Assembly: GCA_963848415.1 (NCBI GenBank) | Contig: CAWKDN010000001.1 | Span: 1,364,001 to 1,428,000, forward strand | Source of the DNA: CAVQBC01 sp963848415 | GTDB lineage: Bacteria > Actinomycetota > Thermoleophilia > Solirubrobacterales > Solirubrobacteraceae | Reading direction: 5' to 3' | Length of the DNA stretch: 64,000 bases | Part shown: positions 1 through 8,510 of the stretch, piece by piece | Layout of the letters: each line of letters starts with the position of its first letter | How positions within the stretch are numbered: position 1 is the stretch's first letter | Position numbers and translations under genes: made by a program | The notes under the pieces: generated by a model | Seen by the model: only the letters and a program-made list of their open reading frames with translations | What the model was told of the DNA's origin: nothing | Database searches by the model: none

Positions 1-74
1 GGCCTGGCCGGCGGGGCCGGCGGGCTGCGCCCGACCTAGCCCGACGGCTCCTCGCCACCCCGCGCCCCTGCCGG

Positions 75-326
75 CTAGCTCGCCGCCTCCTCCTTCGGCT
101 CGTTCTCGACGTCCAGCGCGTCGCCGCCGCTGGCCTGGTCGGAGTCCGGCTCCGGCTCCGGCTCGGCCTCCTCGCCGGTCCCGGCGCCCGGGACCGAGTC
201 GTCGCGCTTCTTGGTCTGCCAGTCGTCGCGCGTCTCGTCGATCTCGGCCTTGAGCCGGTCCGACTGGTGCTGCATGTCCTCGACCTCGGCGTCAAGTTCG
301 TCGGCGCGGTCCGCGTGCTCGCTCAT
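75..326 (-). CDS. Small acidic coiled-coil hypothetical protein
   Basis: An 83-residue protein starting at ATG (324-326). The first half is a charged, helical, heptad-like stretch rich in Asp, Glu, Arg and Lys (about residues 5-40). The second half is a low-complexity acidic tail with Glu-Pro repeats. There is no signal peptide, membrane segment or catalytic motif. It lies 30 bp downstream of a second small acidic gene on the same strand. I do not recognise a family. Codon use matches the neighbours and the minus-strand frame is clean, so it is probably a real gene of unknown function. Confidence 0.5.
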   Translation of the reverse strand: MSEHADRADELDAEVEDMQHQSDRLKAEIDETRDDWQTKKRDDSVPGAGTGEEAEPEPEPDSDQASGGDALDVENEPKEEAAS

Positions 327-356
327 GCGCCGCCTCCTACCCTCGCGCCGACCGGC

Positions 357-560
357 TCAGCCGTCGGACTCCGCGTCGGCCTCGTCCTCCGAGGCCCCGC
401 GCTCGGCGAGCTTCTCCTCGAGGTAGGCAGCGCGCTGCGCCCGGCGCTCGTGCTGGGCGGCCTCTGCGGGGTCGAAGGACTCCTCCGCGCGCTCGTGCTC
501 GGCCTCGCGCTTGGCGTGCTGCTCGAGCCAGAGCTCCTCCGTCTCGGGATCCGGAGCCAC
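357..560 (-). CDS. Small charged hypothetical protein
   Basis: A 67-residue protein with a GTG start at 558-560. It is almost entirely charged (Glu, Ala, Arg), is predicted helical and carries no recognisable motif. It is co-oriented with the small acidic gene at 75-326 and may be cotranscribed with it. No function can be given. Confidence 0.4.
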   Translation of the reverse strand: MAPDPETEELWLEQHAKREAEHERAEESFDPAEAAQHERRAQRAAYLEEKLAERGASEDEADAESDG

Positions 561-692
561 GTCGGGATCCTACCGGCGGTCCAGGCGTTTGAGGCCCGGC
601 GGGCCGATGCCCGCAGCGCGACCGGCTGGTTGCCTGCCGCCCATGATCATCCCCCGACGCTCCTCCGCCTCGCGCCGCCGCCGGCGGCCGAC

Positions 693-1664
693 CTACCCGC
701 GGCGTTCCGCCTCGGCCTCCGGCCTCGCCACCGCTTCGCTCGCGGGGGCGGTCGCCTCGCCGCCGGCCTCCTCGCTGCGGTCCTGGCCGCGCTCGGGCTC
801 CGGCTCGCGCTCGTTCCCGCGGTCGTCCTCGGCCTGACGGCCGTTGGCGCGGCGCGCCTCGAAGCGCAGCTGGTTGACGACCGCCCCGCCGAGGATGACG
901 ATCGCGACCACGTAGAACCACAGCAGCGCGATCAGGATGAAGACGAGCGTGGTCCCGATCCGCCCGACCGTCGAGACGTTGTTGAGGTAGAGCGGGAAGG
1001 CGTAGTCGACGATGCCGATCGCGATCGTCGCCAGCAGCGCGCCCGGCCACACGCACGTCCACGGGATGATCCCGCTCGGCACCGCGAAGTAGATGACGCA
1101 CAGCAGCAGGAAGAGCGTGATCAGGCCACCGAGCGTCAACAGCCAGTAGACGAGCCCGGGCACGTCGGAGAGCCCGAGCGGCAGGTCGCGGGCGCTCGAG
1201 GCCACCAGCGACTGCAGCGTCGGCACCGCCACCGTGGCGGCCATGAAGAGCAGGACGACGAGCAGCATGACCAGCGAGAAGAGCTTCTGGCGCACCCACG
1301 AGCGGCACGGCAGGTCGTAGATGCCGCAGAACGCGGTGTCCATCGCGCCCCAGAACGAGCCGCTGACGTAGATGCTCGTCACGAAGGCGACGATGCCGAC
1401 GGTCGTGGAGGAGCCCTCGATGTTGCGAACAACGTCGTCGAGCGTGGACTCGGCGGCGGACGGGAAGAGCTGCTCGAGGTCGAAGAGGATCGACTCCGCG
1501 AGCTCCTCGGAGCTCAGCACCTGCCCGGCGATGAACAGCGCGATCAGCGCGAGCGGGAAGACCGAGAGCAGCAGGTTGTAGGCGACCATCGCCGCCAGGC
1601 CGGTCAGGTTCTCTTGGTAGGCCTTGTGCCAGAAGCGCACGACGGCCTGGCCTGCGGTCCGCAT
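693..1664 (-). CDS. YihY/BrkB-family inner-membrane protein
   Basis: 323 residues, ATG start at 1662-1664. The N-terminus HKAYQENLTGLAAMVAYNLL followed by hydrophobic segments is typical of the YihY (formerly 'RNase BN') family. About six membrane helices are visible, roughly at residues 24-47, 90-115, 130-150, 172-196, 210-235 and 240-265. The last 60 residues are a charged Glu/Arg/Ala tail, probably cytoplasmic. The molecular role of the family is unknown and the old RNase BN assignment is wrong. It is divergent from the acyl-CoA ligase gene. Confidence 0.85.
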   Translation of the reverse strand: MRTAGQAVVRFWHKAYQENLTGLAAMVAYNLLLSVFPLALIALFIAGQVLSSEELAESILFDLEQLFPSAAESTLDDVVRNIEGSSTTVGIVAFVTSIYVSGSFWGAMDTAFCGIYDLPCRSWVRQKLFSLVMLLVVLLFMAATVAVPTLQSLVASSARDLPLGLSDVPGLVYWLLTLGGLITLFLLLCVIYFAVPSGIIPWTCVWPGALLATIAIGIVDYAFPLYLNNVSTVGRIGTTLVFILIALLWFYVVAIVILGGAVVNQLRFEARRANGRQAEDDRGNEREPEPERGQDRSEEAGGEATAPASEAVARPEAEAERRG

Positions 1665-1782
1665 CGTCGCCGCGAACCGTATGCGCTCGCGCGCTCCGGC
1701 GCGGGCGAGGGCGTGCCATCACCTGCGCCGGACGGCTCGCGACGCGGTAGCTTCCCTCAACGGACCAAGGAGGAGAGAGACC

Positions 1783-3303
1783 GTGAGCCGCAACCTGGCC
1801 CTCAACCTGACCGAGACGGCCGCCGAGCACGGCGACAGCATCGCGCTCAAGCTCGACGACGCGGAGGTCAACTACGCCCTGCTCGCCGAAGGGACGGCGC
1901 GGGTCGCCGGGCTCCTGCACGAGCACGGCGTCCGGCCCGGCGACCGCGTCGGGGTGATGCTCCCAAACGTCCCCCACTTCGCGCTGGCCTACTACGGCGT
2001 CCTGCGCGCGGGCGCGGTCGTCGTGCCCATGAACGTGCTGCTCAAGGGGCGCGAGGTGGCCTACTACCTGTCGGACTCCGGCGCGAAGCTGCTGCTGGCC
2101 TGGGACGGCTTCACCGAGGCGGCGAGCGCGGGGGCGCAGGAGGCGGGCGCCGAGCTGATCGAGGTCGCGGCCGGCGCCTTCGAGCAGACGCTGATGGAGA
2201 CCGAGGCGCGCCACGAGGTGGTCGAGCGCGACGCGCAGGACACCGCGGTCATCCTCTACACGTCGGGAACCACCGGCCGGCCCAAGGGCGCCGAGCTGAC
2301 GCACGAGAACCTGCGGCGCAACGTCGAGATCTCCGCCCGCATGTTCGACCTGGGCCCGGACGCCGTGATCCTCGGCGCGCTGCCGCTCTTTCACTCCTTC
2401 GGCCAGACCTGCGCGCTGAACGCCGGCATCGCGGGCGGCGCCTGCCTGACCCTGATCCCGCGCTTCGAGCCGGGCAAGGCGCTGGAGATCATCCAGCGCG
2501 ACAAGGTGACGGTCTTCGAGGGCGTCCCGACGATGTACGGCGCGATCCTCAACCACTCAGACCACGCGGACTTCGACACCTCCTCGCTGCAGGTCTGCGC
2601 CTCGGGCGGCGCGTCGATGCCCGGTGAGGTGATGCGCGGCTTCGAGGAGGCCTTCGACTGCACGATCCTCGAGGGCTACGGGCTGTCGGAGACCTCGCCG
2701 GTGGCCTCCTTCAACCAGCCCGACCGCGAGCGCAAGCCCGGCTCGATCGGCACGCCGATCGAGGGCGTGGAGATGCAGGTGGTCGACGACGAGGACAACG
2801 AGCTGGAAACCGGCGAGGTCGGCGAGATCGTGATCCGCGGCCACAACGTCATGAAGGGCTACTGGCAGAACCCGGACGCGACCGCCGAGGCGATGCGCAA
2901 CGGCTGGTTCCACTCCGGGGACATGGCCAAGGTCGACGAGGACGGCTACTTCTTCATCGTCGACCGCAAGAAGGACCTGATCATCCGCGGCGGCTACAAC
3001 GTCTACCCGCGCGAGGTCGAGGAGATCCTCTACGAGCACCCGGCCGTCCGCGAGGCCGCGGTGGTGCCCGTGCCCGACGACGAGTGGGGCGAGGAGGTCG
3101 GCGCCGCGGTCGCGCTCAAGGAGGGCGAGTCGGCCGACGCCGACGCGCTGCGGGCGCACGTCAAGGAGCAGGTCGCGGCCTACAAGTACCCGCGCCACAT
3201 CTGGTTCGTCGACGAGCTCCCGAAGGGCCCGACGGGCAAGATCCTCAAGCGCGAGATCAAGGTGCCCGAGCGCTCGCACGCCGAGGAGCCGGCCGGCGCC
3301 TGA
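1783..3303 (+). CDS. Long-chain fatty acid-CoA ligase (AMP-forming)
   Basis: 506 residues from GTG 1783, chosen because AAGGAGGAGA (1767-1776) lies at ideal distance; the frame stays open further upstream without support. It belongs to the ANL superfamily and would activate a carboxylate to acyl-AMP and then acyl-CoA. Motifs: the phosphate-binding loop YTSGTTGRPKG (about 159-169), the A5 motif GYGLSETSP near 300, the hinge region DRKKDLIIRGG near 396, and the catalytic Lys of PTGKILKR (about K486). It is cytosolic. Chain-length preference cannot be read from sequence. It stands alone, convergent with the regulator at 3351-3728. Confidence 0.9.
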   Translation: MSRNLALNLTETAAEHGDSIALKLDDAEVNYALLAEGTARVAGLLHEHGVRPGDRVGVMLPNVPHFALAYYGVLRAGAVVVPMNVLLKGREVAYYLSDSGAKLLLAWDGFTEAASAGAQEAGAELIEVAAGAFEQTLMETEARHEVVERDAQDTAVILYTSGTTGRPKGAELTHENLRRNVEISARMFDLGPDAVILGALPLFHSFGQTCALNAGIAGGACLTLIPRFEPGKALEIIQRDKVTVFEGVPTMYGAILNHSDHADFDTSSLQVCASGGASMPGEVMRGFEEAFDCTILEGYGLSETSPVASFNQPDRERKPGSIGTPIEGVEMQVVDDEDNELETGEVGEIVIRGHNVMKGYWQNPDATAEAMRNGWFHSGDMAKVDEDGYFFIVDRKKDLIIRGGYNVYPREVEEILYEHPAVREAAVVPVPDDEWGEEVGAAVALKEGESADADALRAHVKEQVAAYKYPRHIWFVDELPKGPTGKILKREIKVPERSHAEEPAGA

Positions 3304-3333
3304 CCCCTGGCCGGAGGCGGCGGCTCCGGTTCA

Positions 3334-3353
3334 TGAGACGGCTGGCCGTCTCA
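3334..3353. terminator. Hairpin between convergent genes
   Basis: Perfect 8-bp inverted repeat TGAGACGG-CTGG-CCGTCTCA between the ligase stop and the convergent regulator, overlapping the stop codon of the latter. There is no U-tract. It probably serves as a bidirectional terminator. Confidence 0.55.
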
Positions 3354-3728
3354 GGCCGCCGCCAGCCAGTCCAGCAGCGCGCGGCGCGAGAAGCGCCAGC
3401 GCTCCCCGAGCCGGCGGGCGGGCAGCTCGCCGGCCTCGGCCAGCGCGAGCACCTCGGCGGGCTCGATCTGCAGCAGCGCGGCGACGTCGGCCTCGGTGAG
3501 GACCTCCGGCGGGTCGGCCGGCCGGAAGGAATGGCGGCCGACGGTGAGCGCGTCTGGCTCGGTCTCCACGACGACCCGCCGTCCGGCGTCGGGCGGGCTA
3601 GGGAGCGTGCGGACCAAGCGGCTCACGAGCTCGCGCTTGGGAATGCGCAGCTCCGCGGCGGCGCGGTCGAGACGCTCGGCCTCCGCCGCGGCCAGGCGAA
3701 CGAACAGGGGCTTCAGGGTCTCGCTCAT
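3351..3728 (-). CDS. Ribbon-helix-helix plus excisionase-type HTH regulator
   Basis: 125 residues from ATG 3726-3728 (starting MSETLKPLFVRL); the frame is open further upstream but without homology-like content. Residues about 5-40 resemble a ribbon-helix-helix/CopG-like DNA-binding segment. The C-terminal 50 residues (VLTEADVAALLQIEPAEVLA to RRALLDWLAA) are a MerR/excisionase-type helix-turn-helix (HTH_17-like). The two-domain combination suggests a small dimeric transcription factor. A GATATC-CGT-GATATC element lies 20 bp upstream of its start and may be its own operator. No Shine-Dalgarno sequence precedes the ATG, so it may be leaderless. Confidence 0.65.
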   Translation of the reverse strand: MSETLKPLFVRLAAAEAERLDRAAAELRIPKRELVSRLVRTLPSPPDAGRRVVVETEPDALTVGRHSFRPADPPEVLTEADVAALLQIEPAEVLALAEAGELPARRLGERWRFSRRALLDWLAAA

Positions 3729-3747
3729 GGAGGTCACGATAGCGCGC

Positions 3748-3762
3748 GATATCCGTGATATC
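3748..3762. promoter_or_regulatory. Candidate operator GATATC-CGT-GATATC
   Basis: Two GATATC hexamers (each itself a palindrome) separated by CGT, in the divergent region between the RHH/HTH regulator and the gene at 3854. The symmetry, and the 20-bp distance to the regulator start, suit autoregulation. Function is inferred. Confidence 0.4.
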
Positions 3763-3853
3763 AAGAGCCCGGCGGCGACGCCTCGTTTCCGCCCGGGATC
3801 GTCGGGTAGCCGGAACGCGAACGGACCGCGCGCACGACCCCAAGGAGCGACCA

Positions 3854-4537
3854 ATGCCTGCACTTCCCTTCCGCCGCACCCGCGGCGCCGCCGGCAAGGC
3901 CACCAAGCTGGCGGGCCGGCTCGCGATCGCCGACGCCGTCTGGGCGCTTGCCCGCGACCGCATCGCCACGCGGCTGCCGGGCGTCGAGCCGCGCCGGCGC
4001 GGCCCGCGGCTCGGGCTGCTCGCCGTGGGCGGCGCGGTCGCCGCGATCGGTGCCGCGGCGTTCGTCAAGCGCGACAAGATCGCCCGGCTCCTTCCCGGGC
4101 GCTCGGACGCCGGGACGCCCGAGCCCCCGCCGCCGCCCGGACCGTCGAACTACGACGCCGGCGGCCCGGTCGCCAACACCGCGACCGCCGTCCCCGTCCC
4201 GCCGCCGGCGACGCCTGACCTGCCGGTCGACGAGCAGGCCGAGATCGACGCCGCCGCGGCCGAGGCCGCCAACATCGGTGGGATCCCGACGTCCTACGCC
4301 GCGACGGATCCCGGGCTGACCGCCGGCGAGGCCGAGCGCCCGCTCGCCGAGTCCGGCGAGGGGGAGTCCGAGGGCTACGAGCAGGCCGAGGCCGAGCTCG
4401 TCGAGGAGGCGATCCTGCGCGACGCCGGCGCCGACCCGGCCGGCGTCCAGATCGACGCGGCCATCGACGCCCAGTCCAACCCGGCCGACGGCGAGACGCC
4501 CGAGCCCGTCCGGCCGACGGACGAGCCGAGGCCCTGA
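3854..4537 (+). CDS. Single-pass membrane protein, Ala/Pro/acid-rich, unknown function
   Basis: 227 residues from ATG 3854, preceded by AAGGAG (3842-3847). The basic N-terminus is followed by one hydrophobic segment (LGLLAVGGAVAAIGAAAF, about residues 57-75), then a Pro-rich linker and a long acidic low-complexity C-terminal region rich in Glu, Ala and Asp. It looks like a membrane-anchored linker or scaffold protein. I do not recognise a family. Its regulator-like neighbour is divergent across the GATATC element. Confidence 0.6.
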   Translation: MPALPFRRTRGAAGKATKLAGRLAIADAVWALARDRIATRLPGVEPRRRGPRLGLLAVGGAVAAIGAAAFVKRDKIARLLPGRSDAGTPEPPPPPGPSNYDAGGPVANTATAVPVPPPATPDLPVDEQAEIDAAAAEAANIGGIPTSYAATDPGLTAGEAERPLAESGEGESEGYEQAEAELVEEAILRDAGADPAGVQIDAAIDAQSNPADGETPEPVRPTDEPRP

Positions 4538-4607
4538 TGAGTGATGCCACGACCCCACGACCGTCTGGCGGTGCGGTCGCGGGATCGATCACCTAGCCGG
4601 CCCGCGC

Positions 4608-5574
4608 GTGCGGCTCGGCTTCGCGGTCAAGGTCCTGGGCGACGGCGGGCTTGCGTCGCACGACGCCCGGCGCTGGCGGTCGGCCCACACCCGCGCTACT
4701 CGCTCGACGCCCTCGAGCGCATCGTCGACTACCTCGAGCGCCCCGACATCCGCATGTACCGGATGGTCGCGTCGCTCGCGCCCTACGCGACCCACCCAGA
4801 CTTGCCGCAGTTCCACGGGCAGGTCGGCGAGTGCCAGGAACGCCTCGGCGCGCTCGGCGCCCGGCTGCGCGCGGGCGGCATCCGCCTGTCCAGCCACCCG
4901 AGCCATACGTGGTGCTCAACTCCGAGGACGCCGGCGTGCGGGCCGCGGCGGCGCGCGACCTGGAGGTCCAGGCGGCGCTGTTGGACGCCATGGGGCTGGG
5001 TCCCGAGGCCGTCGTCGTCCTGCACGTCGGCGGCGCGGCGGGCTCGCACGCGGCCGGCCTGGAGCGCTTCGAGCGCGGCCTGGAGACGCTCTCCGACGCG
5101 GCGCGGGCCCGGCTGGTGATCGAGAACGACGACCGGTCCTACGGGCTCGGGCATGTGCTCGAGCTGCACCGCCGCACCGGCCTGCGGGTCGTGTGGGACA
5201 TCCTGCACCACCACTGCCACGATCCCGACGGCGTCCCCGATCGCGAGGCGCTGGAGCGCGCGCTGGCCACCTGGCCCGCGGGCGTGCGACCGAAGATCCA
5301 CTTCTCTTCCCCGAAGACCGCGATGGAGGAGAAGCGCGTGCGCAAGGGCCGCCGGGTCGAACGCCGGTGGATGCTCCCGCAGCTGCGCGCCCACGCCGAC
5401 CTCATCGACCCGATCGCCTTCGAGGAGTTCCTGCGCCATACCGCCGCCGGACTGGACTTCGACGTCATGCTCGAGGCCAAGGCCAAGGACCTTGCGATGC
5501 TGCGCCTGCGCGAGCAGCTCGCCGGACCCGGTGTCGCGCTCGGGGGCGACGCCGCGGCGCCGCTGGCCGCCTGA
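4608..5574 (+). pseudogene. uvsE: UV damage endonuclease (UvsE/UVDE), frame disrupted twice
   Basis: The reading frame starts at GTG 4608 (MRLGFAVKVLGDGG), moves frame near 4682 and again near 4905, and runs to 5574. Each change is repaired by adding one base. One G near 4682 restores RRWRSGPHPRYS; one G after 4905 restores the conserved HPSQYVVLNS. Repaired length would be 322 residues, normal for UvsE, a TIM-barrel endonuclease that nicks 5' of UV lesions. Metal-ligand regions are present: VLHVGG, VIENDD, ILHHHCHDP and KIHFSS. Since no other damage is seen, sequence error and recent inactivation are both possible. Confidence 0.8.
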
Positions 5575-5733
5575 GCCGCGAGTGGCAACCCCGCATCGAG
5601 GGAAGCCCGGACCTGACCGTCTGCCCGCCCGACCCACACCCCTTACCAGCCGGGGTTCCCGCCAGAGCTGGCCGCGGCACCGCGTCCCGCCGCGCAGCAG
5701 TGCCGCCCGGCCCGGCCGCCGCGGCGACCGGCA

Positions 5734-6564
5734 CTAGGCCGCCGCCAGGCTCCAGAGCTCGCCCCCGCCGGCCACGCGCCGGGCCTGCACCCGCCACTCG
5801 AGCGCCAGCCGCCAGAGCTCCCCGGCCGCCCGCGGACCGGGGAGCCGGCAGGCGGCCGCCACCTCGACGGTGGCCAGGCGGCCGGTCCGCCGCAGCGCGT
5901 CGCTCACCGAGGGCGGGGGATCGCCTGCCGCGGCGGCCCCCGCCGCCTCCGCCGCGCTGCGCCAGGCGTCGTAGCCCGCCCAGCCGTAGACGCCGTGGAC
6001 CGCGCCGTCGGGGCTGAGGAACTCCACCGACGGCGTGCGAACGCGCCCGGTTGCGGGCTCGTGGTGGGCCTCGCCGACAGCCTGCGCGCGGTCGAGATCG
6101 GCCCCGAAGCGCTCGACGATGGCGTTGGAGCCGAAGTCGACCCGCAGCCGCTCGAGGTCAAGGCCGCCGGTCTCGCGCGCGGCGTCGAGCAGCGCGGCGG
6201 CGGTGTCCATCCGCCGCCCCTCGACCATGATCGCCTCGCGCAGGCGCCGCAGGTACGGGCCGGGGTCGCCCTGCTCGGAGGCCGCCGCCAGCGCCAGACC
6301 GGCGGGATGCGTCGAGGACGGCGGGTCGCGCAGGAAGACGCGCGGATCGACCGGCATGCCGCTCGCCGCCGATGCGTCGAGCGCCGCCAGCGCCAGCCGC
6401 TCGGGCCGCTCGATCCTGCGCGCGAGGCCGACGATCACGAAGGTGAGGCGCACCCCGGCGCCGAAGTCCGTCTCCAGCCGCCGCAGGTGCGGCTCGGCCG
6501 CCCACGAGACCGGGCAGAACGGATCCGTGAAGTACGTGCAGTCGACCGCTCCCACATCGGCCAC
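5734..6564 (-). CDS. DsbA-family thioredoxin-fold protein (SpxH/YjbH-like), second cysteine missing
   Basis: 276 residues from GTG 6562-6564; GTG 6553-6555 is an alternative because a TATTGT -10 box (6563-6568) overlaps the first start. The N-terminus reads CTYFTDPFCPVSWAAEP, matching the DPFCPxxW signature of DsbA-like/YjbH proteins, with Ser where the usual second Cys would be. The middle is the helical DsbA insertion. The C-terminal 60 residues look like a winged-helix segment. It is probably cytosolic, as there is no signal peptide. Lacking CxxC, it is more likely an adaptor or binding protein than a dithiol oxidoreductase. Confidence 0.65.
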   Translation of the reverse strand: MADVGAVDCTYFTDPFCPVSWAAEPHLRRLETDFGAGVRLTFVIVGLARRIERPERLALAALDASAASGMPVDPRVFLRDPPSSTHPAGLALAAASEQGDPGPYLRRLREAIMVEGRRMDTAAALLDAARETGGLDLERLRVDFGSNAIVERFGADLDRAQAVGEAHHEPATGRVRTPSVEFLSPDGAVHGVYGWAGYDAWRSAAEAAGAAAAGDPPPSVSDALRRTGRLATVEVAAACRLPGPRAAGELWRLALEWRVQARRVAGGGELWSLAAA

Positions 6565-6581
6565 AATAAGACGCTGAGCCC

Positions 6582-8093
6582 ATGAGCACGCTCGTCGGCA
6601 TCCAGCTCAACGGCCGCTATCGGCTGGACGCCCAGATCGGCGCCGGCGGGATGTCGACGGTCTATCGCGCCTTCGACAGCGTCCTCGAGCGCCGCGTGGC
6701 GATCAAGCTCATGCACCGGGAGATCGCCTCGGACTCAGACCAGCTCGAGCGCTTCCGCCGCGAGGCGCGAGCAGTGGCCCAGCTCTCCCACCCCCACATC
6801 GTCGGGGTGATCGACGCCGGCGAGGAGGACGGCCGCCCGTTCATCGTCTTCGAGTACGTCGAGGGCGAGACGCTCAAGGACCGCATCCGCCGCCACGGGC
6901 GGCTGCCGATCGACGAGGCGGTCGCCTACGCGATCGAGATCGCGCGCGCGCTCGGCTTCGCCCACGCGCGGCTGATCGTCCACCGCGACGTCAAGCCCCA
7001 GAACGTGCTCATCGACGAGGAGGGCTCGGCCAAGGTCACCGACTTCGGGATCGCGCGCTCGCTCGATCAGGCCGGGCTGACCGCCGACGGCCGCGTGCTG
7101 GGCACGACGGACTACGTCTCGCCCGAGCAGGCGCTCGGCCACGACGTCAACGGCCAGTCGGACATCTACTCGCTCGGCGTCGTGCTCTACGAGATGCTGA
7201 TCGGCGACGTGCCCTTCCACGGCGAGACGCAGGTCTCGGTGGCGATGAAGCACGTGCGCGAGGAACTGCCCGACGTCCAGGCGCTGCGCCCGGAGGTGAC
7301 GGCCAACCTCGCCTCGATCCTCGACCGCATGACCGACAAGGACCTCGGCCGCCGCTACCCGGACTGCGGCGGGCTCGTCGTCGACCTCGAGGACGCGCTG
7401 GCGATCGAGGCGGCACGCGCCGGGCACTCGACGGGCGAGGCGACGGCCGTGCTGCGCACGCTGCCGGACTCCACGCGCCGGCGGCTGCCCTTCCGCATGC
7501 GCCGCTCCGTGCCCGTGCTGCTGGTCGTCATCCTGCTGGCCGCCGCCGGTACGGGCGTCGCCTACCTGCTCAAGGAGGGCGTCGACCGCACCCAGCGCGG
7601 CACCGGCGTCGGCCGGGTCGACGCGCCGCCGCGGACGGAGACCATCTCGGTCGGCGCGAAGGCCGCCCAGGACTACGACCCGCTGGGCGACGACACCGAG
7701 CACGCCGGCGAGCGGGCGTTCGCGATCGACAAGGACCCCGGCACCCAGTGGACGACCGAGACCTACCGGGACGGAACGCTGACCAAGGCCGGCGTCGGCC
7801 TCTACGTCGACGCCAAGCCCGGCGCGGTCGTGCCCGCGATGGAGATCACGACCCCGGAGACCGGCTGGAAGGCGACGATCTACGCCGCCCGCTCGGGGCC
7901 GCCGAAGCTCGTCCCGGCCGCCGGCTGGACCGAGGTCGGCGGCGGGACCGTGCGGCGCGAGCGCCAGCGCTTCACGCTCGACACCGCCGGCCAGCGCTAC
8001 CGCTACTTCCTGGTGTGGATCACCGCGTTGCCGCCGGAGAAGGACCGCGTCGAGATCACCGAGATCACGCTCTTCGAGCGCAAGCGGGTCTGA
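6582..8093 (+). CDS. Membrane Ser/Thr protein kinase with extracellular discoidin-like domain
   Basis: 503 residues, ATG 6582. Kinase domain about 12-270: glycine loop GAGGMSTVYRAFD, ATP Lys in VAIKLM, catalytic HRDVKPQNVLI, DFGIARS and the SPEQALG substrate lobe. A single membrane helix (VPVLLVVILLAAAGTGVAYLL) lies near 306-327. The outer 170 residues resemble an F5/8 type C (discoidin-like) fold (AFAIDKDPGTQWTTETY), not PASTA repeats. It is a PknB-type Hanks kinase probably sensing a cell-wall or carbohydrate ligand (inference). It is divergently transcribed from the DsbA-like gene, only 17 bp apart. Confidence 0.9.
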   Translation: MSTLVGIQLNGRYRLDAQIGAGGMSTVYRAFDSVLERRVAIKLMHREIASDSDQLERFRREARAVAQLSHPHIVGVIDAGEEDGRPFIVFEYVEGETLKDRIRRHGRLPIDEAVAYAIEIARALGFAHARLIVHRDVKPQNVLIDEEGSAKVTDFGIARSLDQAGLTADGRVLGTTDYVSPEQALGHDVNGQSDIYSLGVVLYEMLIGDVPFHGETQVSVAMKHVREELPDVQALRPEVTANLASILDRMTDKDLGRRYPDCGGLVVDLEDALAIEAARAGHSTGEATAVLRTLPDSTRRRLPFRMRRSVPVLLVVILLAAAGTGVAYLLKEGVDRTQRGTGVGRVDAPPRTETISVGAKAAQDYDPLGDDTEHAGERAFAIDKDPGTQWTTETYRDGTLTKAGVGLYVDAKPGAVVPAMEITTPETGWKATIYAARSGPPKLVPAAGWTEVGGGTVRRERQRFTLDTAGQRYRYFLVWITALPPEKDRVEITEITLFERKRV

Positions 8094-8135
8094 GCCCGCG
8101 GGCCGGCGCGAGACTCAGAACGGCGGGCGCCGGCG

Positions 8136-8480
8136 GACCCGTGCGAGGCTTCGCCGGCCGGTCGTGAACATTTCCAGCAGCGTCGGTTCACTCACCCTGC
8201 AGACGACCCCCCTGGCGCTGAGACGGGACCGATCGCCGCCGCCTACTCGCCCTCGAAGACGTTCCTCAACGCCGTCACGGTCCAGTACGCCAAGGAGCTG
8301 CTCGACACGAGCATCTTGATCAACGCGGCCTGTCCCGGGTTCGTCGCGACCGACCTCAACGGCTTCCGCGGCGTCCGCACCCCGCAGCACGGCGCGGCGA
8401 CCGCGATCCGGCTCGCCACCCTGCCCGACGACGGCCCGACCGGCGAGTTCTTCGACGACGCAGGGGTGGTGCCCTGGTAG
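8136..8480 (+). pseudogene. Remnant of a short-chain dehydrogenase/reductase (C-terminal half)
   Basis: Translation shows VVNISSSVGSL (8161 onward) and, after a frame change near 8221, AAAYSPSKTFLNAV with the SDR catalytic Tyr and Lys, then INAACPGFVATDLN and a stop at 8478-8480. The Rossmann N-terminus is absent: the preceding gene is the kinase, ending at 8093. There is therefore no start codon, only about 110 codons, and at least one frame break. It is a decayed fragment, probably left by a deletion. Confidence 0.75.
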
Positions 8481-8510
8481 CGCCCGACGTCGTGCCGGGG
8501 GCACCGACCG

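Noticed and set aside
267..2627. Very long plus-strand open frame (786 codons)
   Set aside because: It lies antisense to the YihY gene and out of frame with the acyl-CoA ligase; the translation is Arg/Ala/Gly-rich low complexity. It is an artefact of high GC, like the other long shadow frames (10772-12859, 22640-24979, 43501-46698).
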